From Cohnella nanjingensis (GTDB lineage Bacteria > Bacillota > Bacilli > Paenibacillales > Paenibacillaceae): 64,000 bases of DNA. Position numbers and translations under genes: made by a program. Shown here one piece after another: positions 53,710 to 63,593 of the stretch. The notes under the pieces were generated by a model. It was not told where the DNA came from. It saw nothing but the letters and a program-made list of their open reading frames with translations, and made no database searches. The stretch is taken from positions 248,001 through 312,000 of the forward strand of contig NZ_JACJVP010000011.1 in assembly GCF_014212125.1 (NCBI RefSeq), written 5' to 3'. The number at the start of each line of letters is the position of its first letter. Positions within the stretch are counted from its first letter, which is position 1.

Positions 53710-55314
53710 ATGATGCAAAGGGATTGGAAACAAATTCAATGGTATGATGCCGACTTAACGGAGAGGCTGCAATTGGCAACAGCCTACATATGCCGGATGT
53801 TGGACAAAGATAAGGATGAAGAACCTTTCTTCGGCATCATCAGGACCAAAGAAGGAACGGCCTTCGCCAACCATGCCGTTCAGATCGGTGTTCCGCATGT
53901 GACGGGAAGAGCGTTGGACGCGCTTTTTTATACGGAAGAAATTACGGGAGAGCGGATTCCCGAGCATGGGGAGCATGTCTACACGAGGTATTTGATAGAT
54001 TGCTGCAGCAATGAGGATTGCCTGCCTTCTTACTATGATCCCGATCGGGAGAACAAAAGATTCGTGGAATTCCATAACCTTCGGGAAGGTTTGGAGGGCC
54101 TCACCTGGTTAATCAAATTGAGGAATCATGAAGCTGCCGCTAATATTGCTGACGGATTCGTGGATATCGTATACCGGCTCACCGATTTTTCAACCGGCGC
54201 CCTTTCCTATCATTTGGCGAAAAATATGGATAGGGAAAAAGAGTTCGCCACGATCCAGTATGCTTATCCGTTAGTTCAGGGAAGGCTGGTCGGCGCGATG
54301 TTGAAGTATTATCGGGAGACCGGCAATCTGAAAGCCCTGAAGCTTTGCGCGGCGCACAGCAGAAGCACCATGCGGCATTGCTTTTCTCCGGAAGGCCTTA
54401 TCCAAGATCAAGCCGCCAATCATATCCATTCCATAACTTCGAGCCTAAGCGGCATATTGGAATATGCCATTCTCGCGAAGGATCCCATCCTGACGGAACA
54501 GATTCGAAACGTGTATGAAATCGGTCTTCGGGAATTTTACAGCTCATATGGATGGTGCAAGGAACAAGCTTGGCTGGAAACCGATCAAGGCGAAGTCAAT
54601 CAAGTGGGCGACTTGATCCAGATCCAGCTGCTGTTGGCTGCTCATTCGGATCGGAAATACTATTCGCATGCCGAGACTTTCATGCGCTCCTCCTTATTGC
54701 CCAGTCAGGTGTTGAAAAATGACTTTGTTGAGGAAGTCCCCAATCCGGCAGGAGACCATGAATGCGATATGAAGGAAAGGATGATCGGAGGATTCGGATT
54801 TCCGACGCCCAGCAGCCATTTGCAGAAAGAAGACTCTGCCATTAATACGATAGACATCACCCAGGGGGCCGTTCAGGCGATCTGCGAATTCACCAAGCAT
54901 ATCATTACCGAATCGGAATGGGGGATTATGGTTAATTTATTGTTCTCCTGGGAGAACGACCTGGCCGAAGTGAGAAGCGATCTGCCCAAAGAAGGCCGAA
55001 TCGTCATCACGCCCAAGGCGGCGAAGAATATTCTGGTTCGCATACCAGAGCGAACAAAGCCATCCTCTTTGCAGATTTGTGTCGATAACGAACCTGTAGC
55101 GTTTCTGATGATGGACCGTTATGCCGTCATTCGCAATTTGCAAGCGGGGCTGTCTTATGAGGTTAAGTTCATTCCCGAGACGTGCGAGGAAGACGAGTTT
55201 ATCTATCATAAATCGTACCAAGTGCGGTGGCATGGCGAGCAAGTCATCGGCATCAGCCCGGTTGAAGGAATCTATCCGATGTATGAAGGGATCGACGGGC
55301 ATGCAAAACTATGA
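53710..55314 (+). CDS. Six-hairpin glycosidase, GH127-like (putative)
   Basis: 534 residues, mostly helical with paired helices expected of an (alpha/alpha)6 barrel (about 20-430), then a beta-sandwich C-terminus with KNILVRIPERTKPSS, the position where GH127/DUF1680 enzymes have LRIPxW. Those families include beta-L-arabinofuranosidases. The Cys/Glu catalytic set is not certain by eye. No signal peptide. ATG 53710 has GAGGGAG upstream. The end overlaps the TIM-barrel gene. Context says a helper enzyme for the mannoside locus; substrate unknown. Confidence 0.55.
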   Translation: MMQRDWKQIQWYDADLTERLQLATAYICRMLDKDKDEEPFFGIIRTKEGTAFANHAVQIGVPHVTGRALDALFYTEEITGERIPEHGEHVYTRYLIDCCSNEDCLPSYYDPDRENKRFVEFHNLREGLEGLTWLIKLRNHEAAANIADGFVDIVYRLTDFSTGALSYHLAKNMDREKEFATIQYAYPLVQGRLVGAMLKYYRETGNLKALKLCAAHSRSTMRHCFSPEGLIQDQAANHIHSITSSLSGILEYAILAKDPILTEQIRNVYEIGLREFYSSYGWCKEQAWLETDQGEVNQVGDLIQIQLLLAAHSDRKYYSHAETFMRSSLLPSQVLKNDFVEEVPNPAGDHECDMKERMIGGFGFPTPSSHLQKEDSAINTIDITQGAVQAICEFTKHIITESEWGIMVNLLFSWENDLAEVRSDLPKEGRIVITPKAAKNILVRIPERTKPSSLQICVDNEPVAFLMMDRYAVIRNLQAGLSYEVKFIPETCEEDEFIYHKSYQVRWHGEQVIGISPVEGIYPMYEGIDGHAKL

Positions 55315-56242
55315 GAAAAAAAATGAGCAAATTCGAAATGGCTTTGAGGCATTGAAACAAAATCATCCGGACAAGTTGAAAAGGCGTCTGAATCTTTCCT
55401 GGAGCAATTGGGGGTTTGGGATCGAGCCTCTGCAAGATTCGGCAAAGCGATTGCATCAGGCGGGGATCCGGTATATCGAATTGCATGGAAATCATTACGG
55501 ACGAGACCTCGGGTATAAGCCACACGAAACCTTAGAGGTGCTGAATGCATTTGACATCCAAGTCGCCGGCGTGTGCGGCATGTTTTCCAAGGATAACGAC
55601 TTATCGAGTAACCGCGCCATTCACCGGCAAGCCGCAATCGATTACTTGAAACGGGAAATCGAGTTTACAGCTGAAATAGGAGGGACGTATGTCCTGGTTG
55701 TTCCCGGAGCGGTAGGCAGACCGATTCCTTACGACGACATGGAGTTCGACCGCAGCGTCGAAACTTTAAGCATTGTGGCCGATCGGTTCGTCAAAGCAAA
55801 TGTGAAAGCGGCAATCGAACCCATCCGCTCGGCCGAGGTCAGCTTCGTCCACACGATTGCCGACGCCCGAGCCTACATCCAAGCAATATCTCATGCAGGG
55901 GTTCAGCATATTAACGCGGATGTCTACCACATGCAATCCGAAGAATCGCATATTGGAGAAGCTTTGCTGGCGGCGGGGGAACAACTGCTCAATCTGCATA
56001 TCGCGGACAGCAGCCGCGGAGCGCTCGGCAGCGGTTCCATGGATTTGGATATCGTTATCATGGCGCTCTATTTGCTCGGCTACAACCGTGAAGGCAGGTA
56101 TGTTACGGCCGAACCGCTGGGACCCGGCGGGGATCCCTACCCTGCCATGTACGGCAAATCCGACAAGGAAACGCTTGATCGGCTTGTGTTCCAGACCGCC
56201 TCTTACTTCCGGGAAAGAGAAGATATTCTTTTGAATTCGTAA
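55301..56242 (+). CDS. Sugar phosphate isomerase/epimerase-like TIM barrel (AP endonuclease 2 superfamily)
   Basis: 313 residues. Features of the xylose-isomerase-like TIM barrel are IRYIELHGNHYG, YVLVVPGAVGRP, AAIEPIRSAEV (metal-binding Glu) and HIADSSRGALGSGSMD. ATG 55301 overlaps the previous gene by 14 bases with GAAGGG upstream. It may interconvert a keto and aldo sugar, or epimerise the sugar released by the GH127-like enzyme. The specific substrate cannot be read from sequence. Confidence 0.8.
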   Translation: MQNYEKKNEQIRNGFEALKQNHPDKLKRRLNLSWSNWGFGIEPLQDSAKRLHQAGIRYIELHGNHYGRDLGYKPHETLEVLNAFDIQVAGVCGMFSKDNDLSSNRAIHRQAAIDYLKREIEFTAEIGGTYVLVVPGAVGRPIPYDDMEFDRSVETLSIVADRFVKANVKAAIEPIRSAEVSFVHTIADARAYIQAISHAGVQHINADVYHMQSEESHIGEALLAAGEQLLNLHIADSSRGALGSGSMDLDIVIMALYLLGYNREGRYVTAEPLGPGGDPYPAMYGKSDKETLDRLVFQTASYFREREDILLNS

Positions 56243-56270
56243 ATTCTATTTTGAGAGGAGTTCTCCCAAC

Positions 56271-58967
56271 ATGACCACGTCGGGCAAAAAAACAGTTCAT
56301 TTCATCTCCCATACCCATTGGGACCGAGAATGGTATTTGACGTTCGAACAATTTCGCTATCGGCTGGTCAACCTAATCGACAACGTGCTCGATCTGGTCG
56401 AGCAGGACGCGTCGTTTCGTTACTTCCACCTCGACGGCCAAACGATCGTGCTCGACGATTATTTGCAAATCAGGCCGGAACGCAAGGAGCGCCTGTTCCA
56501 CTGGATACGCGAAGGCCGCATTCTTGTCGGCCCCTGGTACGAACAGAACGATCTGTTCTTGACCAGCGCCGAATCGACGACGCGCAACCTGATCGAAGGC
56601 ATTGGGACAGCCCGCGAGCTGGGCGGCGAAATGAAGGTCGGCTATTTGCCGGACCATTTCGGATTGGCCGGCCAGATGCCGCAAATCTTCCGCGAAGTCG
56701 GGCTCGACGTCAGCGTGTTCGGCCGCGGCTATGACGCCGCCAAGCACGGCAGCTCGTTCATTCGCTGGACGGCGCCAGACGGCTCGGAGGTGACCGGCAT
56801 TCTGATGGCTCACTGGTACAACAATGCGCAGCGGCTGCCGAACGACGAAGACGAGCTGAAAATCGTGTTCCCGAATATTCAAGGGCGCGAGGAACGGATC
56901 CACAACGTGCCGCACTACCTGATGATGAACGGCGTCGACCATTTGGAAGCGCAGGAAGATCTGACCGCGGTACTCGACAAGCTTCGCCGTCTGTACGGAG
57001 ACGAGTACGAGTTCGTACACGGCCGTCTGGATAGCTACGCCCGTGCCGCGATCGAGAATTTGAAGAATAACGCCGACCAGCCGTTCCCGGTCGTTGAAGG
57101 GGAGCTGCGCGAGCAATTCGATTATTCGATACTAAGCGGAACGCTGTCGGCGCGCGTCTATCTGAAGCAGGCGAATCAGGAAGGGCACGAGCTGCTGGAG
57201 AAGCTGCTGGAGCCGGTCAGCGTGTTCGCAGCGTCTCTCGATCTGGACAAGTATGATACGGATTACATGCGCTACATGTGGAAGCTGTACATGCAGAACC
57301 ATCCGCACGACAGCATTTGCGGCTGCAGCCAAGACGCGGTTCACGATCAAATGATGGAGCGGTACGCCAACCTGAAGCAAATCGGCGGTGAGCTGCTGCA
57401 GCGCAAATTGGATATCATCGCGAAGCAGGTGAGCGAATCCGACTTCCGAAGGGGCGATCAGAAGCTGCTGGTGCTTAACCCGTCGCAGACGGCGAACCGG
57501 GAAGTCATCGCCACTTCGGTGTACTTCTTGCTGGAGGACGGCGTCGAATCATTCCGTATCGAGGACGAGGACGGAGAGTCCGTGCCTTACCGGATCATTC
57601 GCCGAGCGCCGAGCAAATATTACGTGCTGAGCCCGATCAACCTTCCGGGCGTCATCGACGTAAACCGGTTCGATATCGAGTGGGCGCCGCAGGCAGGGCC
57701 GCTTGGCTATACGACATACCGTATCATAGCGGGCGAGGCTTTTGAGCCGGCAGCCGATGCGGACGACGCTGCGGCAGGCCCGGTCATGCTGGAGAACACG
57801 CATTTGCGCATCGAACTGAGGTCGAACGGTTCCTTCGACATCACGGATAAAGCGACCGGCGTCGTTCGTGCCGGACTCGGCGCGTTCGAGGAATGCGGCG
57901 ATCGCGGCGATTTGTACGTGTTCACGCAACAAGGCGAGCCGCAGCGATTCGACGGCCCGATCGAAGTCGTCGACGTGGCGAAGAACGAGTTGTATGAAGC
58001 GGTCACGTATCGGTTTGTCTGGGATGTGCCGGCGGGATTGAAAGACGACCTCAGCGGCCGCACCGACGAAATGGCGACATGCGGCTTTAAGGCGACGCTG
58101 CGGCTTGACCGCAACTCGACGCAAGTGAAGCTGACCGTCGACATCGACAACAAGGCCAAATACCACCGCATCCGTCTGCTGTTCCCAACGGTAAACCCGG
58201 CGTCGCATGTCTGGGCCGGCGCGCAATACGACGTTGTCAGGCGTCCGTGGGACATCGGCAGGGACTATCAGCGCAGCGCATTCGCGTATCCTTACTGGAA
58301 ATGGGTCGCGTCGTTAGAGGGCGATTCTTCCGGCTTGTCCGTATATGCCAAAGGAACGGTCGAATACGAAGCGCTGGGCAACGGGGAGACGCTTGCCCTG
58401 ACGCTGTTGCGCGGGACGGAAACGATTAACGTACGCGAAATTGTCCGAATGGAGAACGACATTCAGCCAAAAGGCCAATGCCTCGGCTCGTACCGGTTCG
58501 AGCTGGCGATCCGCCCGTTCGCCGGCGTGAATGCGACAACGCTGTACCAGGAAGCGGAGCGCTTCACCTCCGGCTTGCTGACGAAGCAATGGCCGGTTGA
58601 CGATGACCGCTGGGATCGCGGGCGCGCCTGGGTGCAGGATACCGGCATCACGACGACGTTCCGCAGGCCGGATCCGAACGCCGGCAAGCCCGCGCTGCCG
58701 CGCACCGGCGTACTGCTGAAAGTGGCCGGCGACGCGATGCTGTCGGCGCTCAAGTGGGCGCAGGATGGCAGCGGTCCGATCATCCGTCTCTACAACGTAG
58801 AGACGGAGGCGTCAGACGTGCGCGTGACGTATGCCGCCGGCGGAGCGCTCGGTTCGGTGCTGCAGACGAACCTGCTGGAGGAACCGAAGCAACCGGTAGC
58901 CGCGGAAGGCAGTGCGTTCGCGACGCGGCTCGGCGCGAAGAAAATCGCGACGTTCAAGCTGAACTAA
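56271..58967 (+). CDS. GH38 alpha-mannosidase (second copy)
   Basis: 898 residues. HTHWDREW near 14-21, expected nucleophile Asp128 in GYLPDHFGLAGQMPQ, NHPHDSICGCS near 345, and a long beta-sandwich C-terminus. It is noticeably GC-richer than the gene before it, suggesting separate origin. Resembles the MngB-type subgroup that hydrolyses 2-O-mannosyl-glycerate or alpha-mannosides, but this is a guess. GAGGAG precedes ATG 56271. Ends 11 bases before the tRNA-Leu fragment. Cytoplasmic. Confidence 0.92.
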   Translation: MTTSGKKTVHFISHTHWDREWYLTFEQFRYRLVNLIDNVLDLVEQDASFRYFHLDGQTIVLDDYLQIRPERKERLFHWIREGRILVGPWYEQNDLFLTSAESTTRNLIEGIGTARELGGEMKVGYLPDHFGLAGQMPQIFREVGLDVSVFGRGYDAAKHGSSFIRWTAPDGSEVTGILMAHWYNNAQRLPNDEDELKIVFPNIQGREERIHNVPHYLMMNGVDHLEAQEDLTAVLDKLRRLYGDEYEFVHGRLDSYARAAIENLKNNADQPFPVVEGELREQFDYSILSGTLSARVYLKQANQEGHELLEKLLEPVSVFAASLDLDKYDTDYMRYMWKLYMQNHPHDSICGCSQDAVHDQMMERYANLKQIGGELLQRKLDIIAKQVSESDFRRGDQKLLVLNPSQTANREVIATSVYFLLEDGVESFRIEDEDGESVPYRIIRRAPSKYYVLSPINLPGVIDVNRFDIEWAPQAGPLGYTTYRIIAGEAFEPAADADDAAAGPVMLENTHLRIELRSNGSFDITDKATGVVRAGLGAFEECGDRGDLYVFTQQGEPQRFDGPIEVVDVAKNELYEAVTYRFVWDVPAGLKDDLSGRTDEMATCGFKATLRLDRNSTQVKLTVDIDNKAKYHRIRLLFPTVNPASHVWAGAQYDVVRRPWDIGRDYQRSAFAYPYWKWVASLEGDSSGLSVYAKGTVEYEALGNGETLALTLLRGTETINVREIVRMENDIQPKGQCLGSYRFELAIRPFAGVNATTLYQEAERFTSGLLTKQWPVDDDRWDRGRAWVQDTGITTTFRRPDPNAGKPALPRTGVLLKVAGDAMLSALKWAQDGSGPIIRLYNVETEASDVRVTYAAGGALGSVLQTNLLEEPKQPVAAEGSAFATRLGAKKIATFKLN

Positions 58968-58977
58968 TATTACCTCC

Positions 58978-59022
58978 AGTGGGCTAACTCCCCGTGGAGA
59001 TTCGAGTCTCTCGACCGCACCA
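58978..59022 (+). tRNA. tRNA-Leu 3' fragment (pseudo-tRNA)
   Basis: The sequence matches the 3' part of a type II tRNA-Leu: a long variable arm (GTGGG...CTCCC), a T-loop TTCGAGT and an acceptor strand CGACCGC-A-CCA. The T-stem is damaged (one base shorter than standard), and the 5' half is missing because the GH38 gene ends just upstream. It cannot make a functional tRNA. A terminator follows. Such 3' tRNA fragments are typical of integration sites. Confidence 0.6.
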
Positions 59023-59036
59023 ACTTAACAACGAAC

Positions 59037-59077
59037 AAGCTCGTAAATTTGCTCTTATGGCAATTTACGAGCTTTTT
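59037..59077 (+). terminator. Rho-independent terminator
   Basis: Long stem (GCTCGTAAAT... with ...ATTTACGAGC, one bulge), 7-base loop and TTTTTT. It serves the GH38 operon and probably belonged to the tRNA-Leu. The reverse arm may also affect larC. Confidence 0.85.
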
Positions 59078-59099
59078 TCATCGGAACAGTGATGCCCGT

Positions 59100-60038
59100 T
59101 TATTCGGACGAAGGATGAAAATGGCCGTTATCATCTTGGTCATGATGATCGTGATGGTCGTGATGGTCGTGATGTTCATGAAGATGGTGCTCATGATCAC
59201 GATGATGATCGTGATGCTCGCGCTTATGTTCATGATGATCGTGGTCGTGGCCATGATGAGTATGATGCGAATTCGCCAGATGGGAAGGATACAGGTCCGC
59301 CTGTGCAATCACCCGGTTCCCGATGACTGCGCGAAGCACGTTCGGACGCTCGTCCAAGTCTCGAGTTCCCGCGCCGTAGCCGACGGACAGGACGGTCATG
59401 GCGGGCAGCGTGACGTGGAAATCGTCGGCGAGCGCGCAAACGATTCCGGCTCCTGTCGGCGTGGTCAACTCTTTTGGTATCGGCAACGGTGCCAGCGGCT
59501 TGCCCTTCATCAGCTCCAGCGTCGCGGGCGCGGGTACTGGATAAACGCCGTGCGCGCAGACGACGGTGCCATAGCCGAGCGGAACGGGAGAGCAGCAGAT
59601 TGCATCGATTTCCAGCGATTCGAGCGCGAGCGCGACGCCGACCGTATCGACGATTGAATCGACCGCGCCCACTTCATGGAAATGGACTTTCTCCAAGGGA
59701 ATGCCATGAATCTTCCCTTCCGCCTTGCCGATCGCTTCGAAAATGGCCAGACTTCTGGCCGTTGCCCGCTCGGGAAGTCCGGCGGCGCGAATCATCTTGA
59801 CGATGTCGCTGTAATGCGCATGATGCGCGGGTTGAACGTTTGGATCCAGAACGACGTCCGCCTTGAGGGCGGAAATGCCCCGTTTGTCCACGCGGTTCCA
59901 CCGCAGGGAATAGGCGGGCAGGGCAATCTTGGACAGTTCCGTCTCGATGTAGCGGGGGTCCGCGCCGGCGTCGACGAGCGCCCCCAACGTCATGTCGCCG
60001 CTGATGCCGGCTATGCAGTCCAAGTAAAGGATTTTCAC
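59100..60038 (-). CDS. larC: LarC N-terminal half with His-rich tail, LarC2 part missing
   Basis: 312 residues from GTG 60038 (AGGGAGA upstream). LarC inserts nickel into the pincer cofactor of lactate racemase. The first ~255 residues carry the LarC1 pattern: KILYLDCIAGISGDM, VHFHEVGAVDSIVDTVG, GTVVCAHGVYPVPAPA and LTTPTGAGIV. A tail of about 50 residues very rich in His and Asp follows, then the stop. Full LarC (about 400 residues, or LarC1-LarC2 by frameshift) continues with a CTP-binding LarC2 domain, here absent in every frame; the space to the GH38 gene is 130 bases. Probably a truncated, possibly inactive protein. Confidence 0.85.
   Translation of the reverse strand: MKILYLDCIAGISGDMTLGALVDAGADPRYIETELSKIALPAYSLRWNRVDKRGISALKADVVLDPNVQPAHHAHYSDIVKMIRAAGLPERATARSLAIFEAIGKAEGKIHGIPLEKVHFHEVGAVDSIVDTVGVALALESLEIDAICCSPVPLGYGTVVCAHGVYPVPAPATLELMKGKPLAPLPIPKELTTPTGAGIVCALADDFHVTLPAMTVLSVGYGAGTRDLDERPNVLRAVIGNRVIAQADLYPSHLANSHHTHHGHDHDHHEHKREHHDHHRDHEHHLHEHHDHHDHHDHHDQDDNGHFHPSSE
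59107..59275 (-). repeat. Short tandem repeats encoding the His-rich tail of LarC
   Basis: Imperfect short units of the GATCATCAC/GACCATCAC type, repeated many times, encode HDH/HHD-type residues, a potential nickel-buffering stretch. Such repeats expand and contract easily. Confidence 0.6.
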
Positions 60039-60042
60039 GATG

Positions 60043-60737
<695 letters not shown>

Positions 60738-60738
<1 letters not shown>

Positions 60739-61568
60739 CACGCACCTCCTTTCGGGAGCATCTCGTTCATGCTTCCGGTTCGGTACCCTTGCAGGTCGAG
60801 CGTGACGTATTTGAACCCGAAGCTTTGCAAGGCCGAGGCAATGGAATGATGATGCTCGATCGCCTTGGCCATGTCCCGGGGCATCAATTCCAAGCGGGCA
60901 ATTTCGCCGTGATGTCGGACCCGGACCTGGTAAAACCCGAGATCGAGCAAATATTGCTCTGACTTGTCCAGCCTATCGATCTTCTCGCGGTCGATCGGTG
61001 TGCCATACGGGATTCGGGACGAGAGACAGGCGAAGGATGGCTTGTTCCAGGTCGGCAATTTCAGCTCTTTGGACAACGCGCGAATGTCGTCTTTGGTCAT
61101 CCCTGCTTCCAGGAGCAGGCTGCGGACGCCTTCTTCGGTCTTGGCCATGAGGCCCGGACGATAGTCGCCGAGGTCGTCCAAGTTGGTGCCGTCCAGCATA
61201 TACGGCAGGCCATGCTCCGCCGCCAGCCGTTTCAGATGCGCGTACAGGCCTTTCTTGCAGTGGTAGCAGCGGTCGGGCGCATTGGCGACGAACGCGCGAT
61301 TGTCCAGCTCGGAAATTTCCGTCAACAGATGAGTGACTTTCATATCGGATGCCAGTTTCACCGCGGCGTCGAATTCGCGGCTCGGGAACGTTTCGGAAGC
61401 CGCCGTAACGGCGGTGACGCGGTCGCCCAGCTCCTGCTGCGCCCGCTTAAGCAGAAACGTACTGTCTACGCCGCCGGAGAAGGCAACCAGCGCGCTGCCG
61501 AGCGAACGAAGCAACGATCCGAGCAGGGCGTCTTTGACTTCCAAGGATAAGGCTGCGACGTCTTTCAT
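60738..61568 (-). CDS. larE: ATP-dependent sacrificial sulfur transferase LarE
   Basis: 276 residues from ATG 61568 (GGGAGGA nine bases upstream). PP-loop ATP pyrophosphatase with AFSGGVDS at 29-36. Cys181 in KPSFACLSSR is equivalent to the Lactobacillus plantarum sacrificial Cys176, which gives up its sulfur to the cofactor. Additional residues LDGTNLDDL and CYHCKK are characteristic. First gene of the larEBC operon. Confidence 0.9.
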
Positions 61569-61661
61569 TATGGCGATCCTCCCGTTCATAAAGTGTATTA
61601 TGTCAATCATTAAGAAAATACCTTGCGAACTGGACTCAACAGGTTTCCGCGTTCGATATTG

Positions 61662-61690
61662 ATTATAAAAGACAGAGGGAATCAAGTAAA
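61662..61690 (-). promoter_or_regulatory. Putative larE promoter
   Basis: On the minus strand TTTACT, 17-base spacer, perfect TATAAT (61667-61662). It lies about 95 bases upstream of larE. The remaining space to the HAD gene includes a 13-base palindrome AAATAATTTATTT but no clear rightward promoter. Confidence 0.4.
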
Positions 61691-61804
61691 TAATTTATTT
61701 AATAAGAAAATACTTTTCATTTGACCGGGGACTTGATAAACTAGGTGCCAGAAGATCCTGTATTCACCTTAAAACTTAATCATTAAGCGAAAGGCGGTAT
61801 TCGC

Positions 61805-62587
61805 ATGGCATCCGTGAGAGCAGTATTGTTCGATTTCGACGGGACGATCTCCACCCTCCGCGCGGGTTGGGAAGAAATCATGAGACCTTTCATGAAAGAA
61901 TCCATTGCAGGCGGCAAAGAATGGACCGAAGCGCAGGAAAAGGAGCTGGAGCGCGAAATCGACGATTATATCGATCAGTCGACCGGCATCCAGACGATTT
62001 ATCAGATGCAATGGCTGGCGGATCAGGTGAAGGAGAAGGGCTGGAACGAGCGCGTTCTGGACCCGTGGGCATACAAGGCCATCTATAACGAAAGACTGCT
62101 GGCGCGGGTGAATGAACGCGTCAAGCAATTGGGCGAAGGCAATTTGCAGACGGAAGACTATCTGATCAAAGGAGCGGCCGCTTTCATCCGGGAACTGCAT
62201 GGCCGAGGAATCGAGATGTATGTGGCGAGCGGAACGGATCACCCCGATGTCGTGAGGGAAGCCGAAGTGCTTGGCATCGCTTCGTACTTGACCGGGATTG
62301 CCGGCGCTCCGGTCGGCAAGGCGGAATGCTCCAAGGAGAAGGTGCTGCAGGATTTGATCCGGGACAAAGGGTTCAGCGGACCGGAACTGGCGGTGATCGG
62401 GGACGGCAAGGTTGAGATCCGGCTTGGCAAAGAGGCGGGCGGCATTGCGCTCGGGCTGGCGAGCGATGAGGAACGAAGAGAAGGGCTGAATCCGGTGAAG
62501 CAACGGCGGCTCGAGGCGGCCGGGGCGGACTGGATCGCGGGAGATTTCAGCCGTCCCGAAGACTGGCTGTCTCGATTGGGGCTATAG
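61805..62587 (+). CDS. HAD-superfamily hydrolase (phosphatase-like)
   Basis: 260 residues. HAD motif I FDFDGT with nucleophile Asp10 and Asp12, a helical cap (about 20-125), motif II YVASGTDHP, and motif IV-like VIGDGKVEIR. Start ATG 61805 with AAAGGCGG upstream. Predicted to remove phosphate from a small metabolite, possibly a sugar phosphate given the epimerase-like gene four bases on. Opens an operon reaching the right edge. Confidence 0.83.
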   Translation: MASVRAVLFDFDGTISTLRAGWEEIMRPFMKESIAGGKEWTEAQEKELEREIDDYIDQSTGIQTIYQMQWLADQVKEKGWNERVLDPWAYKAIYNERLLARVNERVKQLGEGNLQTEDYLIKGAAAFIRELHGRGIEMYVASGTDHPDVVREAEVLGIASYLTGIAGAPVGKAECSKEKVLQDLIRDKGFSGPELAVIGDGKVEIRLGKEAGGIALGLASDEERREGLNPVKQRRLEAAGADWIAGDFSRPEDWLSRLGL

Positions 62588-62591
62588 CCGA

Positions 62592-63593
62592 ATGCCATCC
62601 TACTATAAACGTTATCGCAATCATGGCTGCCGGCTTACGGAAGATTTGCAATATAAGGGATACCGCACCCTGATGCTGGAGAACGACCTTATACAGGTAA
62701 TTTTACTCCTGGATCGGGGAGGGGAACCGGTCCGCTGGCTGCACAAGCCGACGGATACCGACTTGATTTGGCATACGCGCACGGGGCTGCTTCCGGCACA
62801 CGGTCTGTATCCCGACTATCAGATGACTTACTTGGGCGGCTGGCAAGAGATGATGCCGGAGGTGAGCCGGACGCATGAGTACCGGGGCGCGACGGTGCAC
62901 CGGGGGGAAACGTCCATCACGCCTTGGGATTACGAGCTGATACGCGAAGATGAGGAAGAGCTTCGCGTGCAGTTGACCAACCGCCTTCGTTCGTTGCCGC
63001 TGAAAGTGGAAAAAACGTTCATTTTGAGGCATGGGGACACGGCGGTGCGCATGGAAGAGAGGGTGTACAACGAGTCGCCGGTGCCGATCGAATTCAATTG
63101 GGGACATCATCTGGCTTATGGGGCGCCTTTCCTGAAAGAACATTCGCGCATCGGGTTCCATCCCGGTTCCGTTGTGGTGAATATGGAAACCGGGGAAAGA
63201 AGCGTTTGGCCGGCGATGCCCGGGGCGAATTCACAGGTCGATCTCTCCGTCATGGCGTCGCCCGGGACGCCAAGGCCGCTCCTAGCCGTCGAATCCCGGT
63301 CGGGGGAATACCGACTTGACGCCGGCGATCGTGTCGGACTTTCGTTAACCGTTCGTTGGGACGCGGACATATGGCCGTACGTTTGGTACTGGCAGAACTT
63401 CGCCGCCGACTCGGACGCTCCTTTCTTCGGAAACGAGTACAACATCGGACTGGAGCCGTTTAATGTACCGCCCAAGTGGACGTTAGCCGAAGCGGCGGAG
63501 CGGGGGGCTGCCCTGAAGCTCGATCCGAACGGCAGCTTGTCCGCCTGGCTTGAGATTGAATTGAGCAAGGAGGGAGAAAAAGATGAGACATGA
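62592..63593 (+). CDS. Aldose-1-epimerase-like (galactose mutarotase fold) protein
   Basis: 333 residues with the mutarotase-like beta-sandwich pattern: an early RTLMLENDLIQVILLLDRGG, a central ESPVPIEFNWGHHLAYG with the paired His, and a late EYNIGLEPFNVPP with a catalytic-type Glu. It resembles the DUF4432/aldose epimerase group used on free sugars or glycosides. It lies four bases after the HAD gene and overlaps the next gene by 11 bases, so these are coupled. Confidence 0.72.
   Translation: MPSYYKRYRNHGCRLTEDLQYKGYRTLMLENDLIQVILLLDRGGEPVRWLHKPTDTDLIWHTRTGLLPAHGLYPDYQMTYLGGWQEMMPEVSRTHEYRGATVHRGETSITPWDYELIREDEEELRVQLTNRLRSLPLKVEKTFILRHGDTAVRMEERVYNESPVPIEFNWGHHLAYGAPFLKEHSRIGFHPGSVVVNMETGERSVWPAMPGANSQVDLSVMASPGTPRPLLAVESRSGEYRLDAGDRVGLSLTVRWDADIWPYVWYWQNFAADSDAPFFGNEYNIGLEPFNVPPKWTLAEAAERGAALKLDPNGSLSAWLEIELSKEGEKDET

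Noticed and set aside
58978-59022. Functional tRNA gene
   Set aside because: The 5' half is absent and the T-stem is damaged.
59107-59275. Short repeats as a possible CRISPR array
   Set aside because: The units are about 9 bases without spacers and encode the His-rich tail of LarC.
59049-59657. Rightward frame opposite larC reading as a Met/Val-rich membrane-like protein
   Set aside because: It is the antisense of His/Asp codons (CAT/GAT read as ATG/ATC), not a real membrane protein.
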